DNA of 16,766 nucleotides. Source: JBLHRE01 sp047625765 (GTDB lineage Bacteria; Bacteroidota; Bacteroidia; Flavobacteriales; JBLHRE01). The stretch spans positions 1-16,766 of the forward strand of contig JBLHRE010000026.1 in NCBI GenBank assembly GCA_047625765.1, given 5' to 3'. The notes beneath the pieces were generated by a model. It saw only the letters and a list, made by a program, of their open reading frames with translations, searched no databases and was not told the origin of the DNA. This document shows, piece by piece, positions 15,561 to 16,766 of the stretch (its first letter is position 1; each line of letters starts with the position of its first letter). Made by a program: the position numbers and the translations under genes.

Positions 15561-16450
15561 AAAAGTTAATATCATTCATCGGCCTAATTGCCTTATTAAC
15601 CAACCTTCAAGCCCAAACGACCTATCAATCAGTTTTTACTGGGGATTCCGTTAATTTATGGTTTTACAATGTACCTTATGTATTAGACAGTCCTTACGGT
15701 GAATTAGGATATCTATCTGTTGGAGAAAGCCAAATGCAATTTAATGGGGTCTGGTATCAGAAACTATATCATAATGGTTTTGATGTCGGAGGATTACGAG
15801 AGGATAGCCTTGGCCGAATTTTCGGGATTGAATTTGGCTGGGGAGATGAGTTTCTACTTCAAGATATGAATTTGGCAGAAGGGGATACCTTTAAATCCAA
15901 TGCTGGAGATTGGCGAATTGATTCGGTAAAACAAATTAGAGGAAGAAAATATATATTCACCAATCGTAACGGATATATTGAATATTGGCCAGATGATTTA
16001 ATGCCGAATTCTTATCCAATTGTATTTGTGGAGGGCACACTACCATTGACCTATTTCTGGAGATTCAATTATTATGGTACAAATGGTGTGATAGGAATAT
16101 GTCAAGACACCCATACCGATTCAACTAATATCGAATCATATCAACTAAGCCCTCTAGACACTTGTTTTGGCGAAATAGCTGAATACTTTTCTATAATGGA
16201 ATTAAATCAAGAAGTAGTTTCTATCTACCCAAATCCTATTATTTCCAGCCAGTTCCGTATTGATGGCTTAGAAGGGGTACATTATTATGAGATTTTTGAT
16301 GTGCTTGGGACTTCTGTACAAAACGGACAATTGCAGGCATTTGAAAATACCATAAATGTATCCTCTCTAATGCAGGGTGTTTACTGGATTTCTTTCTGGA
16401 ACAAGGCGAATGGAACAAAGCGAACTGCTAAGTTTGTTGTCAGCAAGTAA
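15557..16450 (+). CDS. Small secreted T9SS-exported protein of unknown function
   Basis: This 297-residue protein starts with MKKLISFIGLIALLTNLQAQ, a clear signal peptide, at the ATG that overlaps the upstream stop. The body (about 21-215) has an aromatic-rich beta-strand composition (GVWYQKLYHNG, GIEFGWGDEFLLQDM) and a CFGE motif near 203, and does not match a family I can name. The C-terminal ~75 residues are a type A T9SS domain: IYPNP (223-227), YEIFDVLGTSV, GVYWISFW and a final KFVVSK. The ATGA overlap with the PKD protein points to co-expression and possibly joint function outside the cell. No terminator is evident downstream. Confidence 0.82.
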   Translation: MKKLISFIGLIALLTNLQAQTTYQSVFTGDSVNLWFYNVPYVLDSPYGELGYLSVGESQMQFNGVWYQKLYHNGFDVGGLREDSLGRIFGIEFGWGDEFLLQDMNLAEGDTFKSNAGDWRIDSVKQIRGRKYIFTNRNGYIEYWPDDLMPNSYPIVFVEGTLPLTYFWRFNYYGTNGVIGICQDTHTDSTNIESYQLSPLDTCFGEIAEYFSIMELNQEVVSIYPNPIISSQFRIDGLEGVHYYEIFDVLGTSVQNGQLQAFENTINVSSLMQGVYWISFWNKANGTKRTAKFVVSK

Positions 16451-16569
16451 TAATCTGAGCTTGCATTTTTCTTAAAATGGTGAATACCACAGGATAATTT
16501 CAAAAAACTTGCAGAATAATTAATGAAGCAACGTAAATTGGCAATTAAATTTAGATCCACTCTATTCGA

Positions 16570-16766
16570 ATGCCATTTATAGCACGCATAATTTTTTTAA
16601 GTCTATTTGTGTTGTTTAGTTCCAATGAAGGAATTGCACAATCCTATCAATTTGTCAATTTTTCTGTTGAAGATGGTCTTCCTAGTAATGAAGTTTATGA
16701 AGTAATACAAGACTCAAAGGGCTTTATGTGGTTTGCTACAGACCGAGGTGTGGCCAGATACAATGG
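16570..16766 (+). CDS. Sensor protein with Reg_prop-type propeller repeats (5' end only)
   Basis: The gene runs off the window; 65 codons are visible. A signal peptide (MPFIARIIFLSLFVLFSS through GIAQ) is followed by SVEDGLPSNEVYEVIQDSKG and FMWFATDRGVARYNG. These are the signature of the two-component-regulator propeller repeat found in the periplasmic half of Bacteroidota hybrid histidine kinases and LytTR- or AraC-linked sensors. The output domain lies outside the window. Its position beside two exported proteins does not prove that it regulates them. Confidence 0.85.
   Translation, partial: MPFIARIIFLSLFVLFSSNEGIAQSYQFVNFSVEDGLPSNEVYEVIQDSKGFMWFATDRGVARYN

Noticed and set aside
1..16766. 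CRISPR array, prophage, or defence system
   Set aside because: No regularly spaced short repeats, phage structural genes, nucleases or toxin-antitoxin pairs were found; the helicase is ordinary PcrA/UvrD.

Overview
The window looks like chromosomal DNA from a low-GC member of the Bacteroidota, probably flavobacterial-like. The evidence is a SprB-repeat protein, at least five proteins ending in type A type IX secretion (T9SS) C-terminal domains (YPNP/FPNP followed by a short beta-sandwich), a GEVED domain, a DUF4290-murA gene pair, and promoters of the Bacteroidota form (TTG or TTTG, 19 nt, TAnnTTTG-like). No species can be named from sequence alone.

Layout. 1-732 is the 3' end of a SprB-repeat surface protein with its terminator. 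1041-3530 is a secreted M43 metalloprotease with three FN3 repeats, a GEVED domain and a T9SS tail. 3607-8579 is a damaged accessory block. It holds a truncated second copy of a TlpA-like thioredoxin gene, joined head to head to a 5'-truncated and frameshifted TPM-domain gene. It then holds a minus-strand cluster of three small lipoprotein genes (one frameshifted) and a T9SS-secreted lysyl-endopeptidase-like serine protease whose catalytic triad is split between two reading frames. It ends with a previously unrecognised small gene remnant (7989-8283) and a GC-rich, possibly structured intergenic stretch.

8598-13544 is a conserved, intact housekeeping block, all on the minus strand: pcrA/uvrD helicase, then DUF4290-murA-tlpA as a tight operon with a good promoter at 11112-11142. 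13791-16450 is a plus-strand pair of T9SS-exported proteins overlapping by ATGA. 16570 to the end is the start of a sensor protein with Reg_prop-like propeller repeats.

The most notable point is that the damaged block is bracketed by two same-direction copies of the tlpA 3' region (3607-3959 and 8598-8950, about 89% identical by hand count, nearly all differences synonymous). The left copy stops exactly in the CxxC active-site codons. Every disabled gene I could find lies between the two copies, while the flanking genes read cleanly. This fits either a deletion that fused two divergent genes or integration of DNA at tlpA that rebuilt the gene on one side and displaced its old 3' end on the other. 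An assembly problem has to be excluded first.
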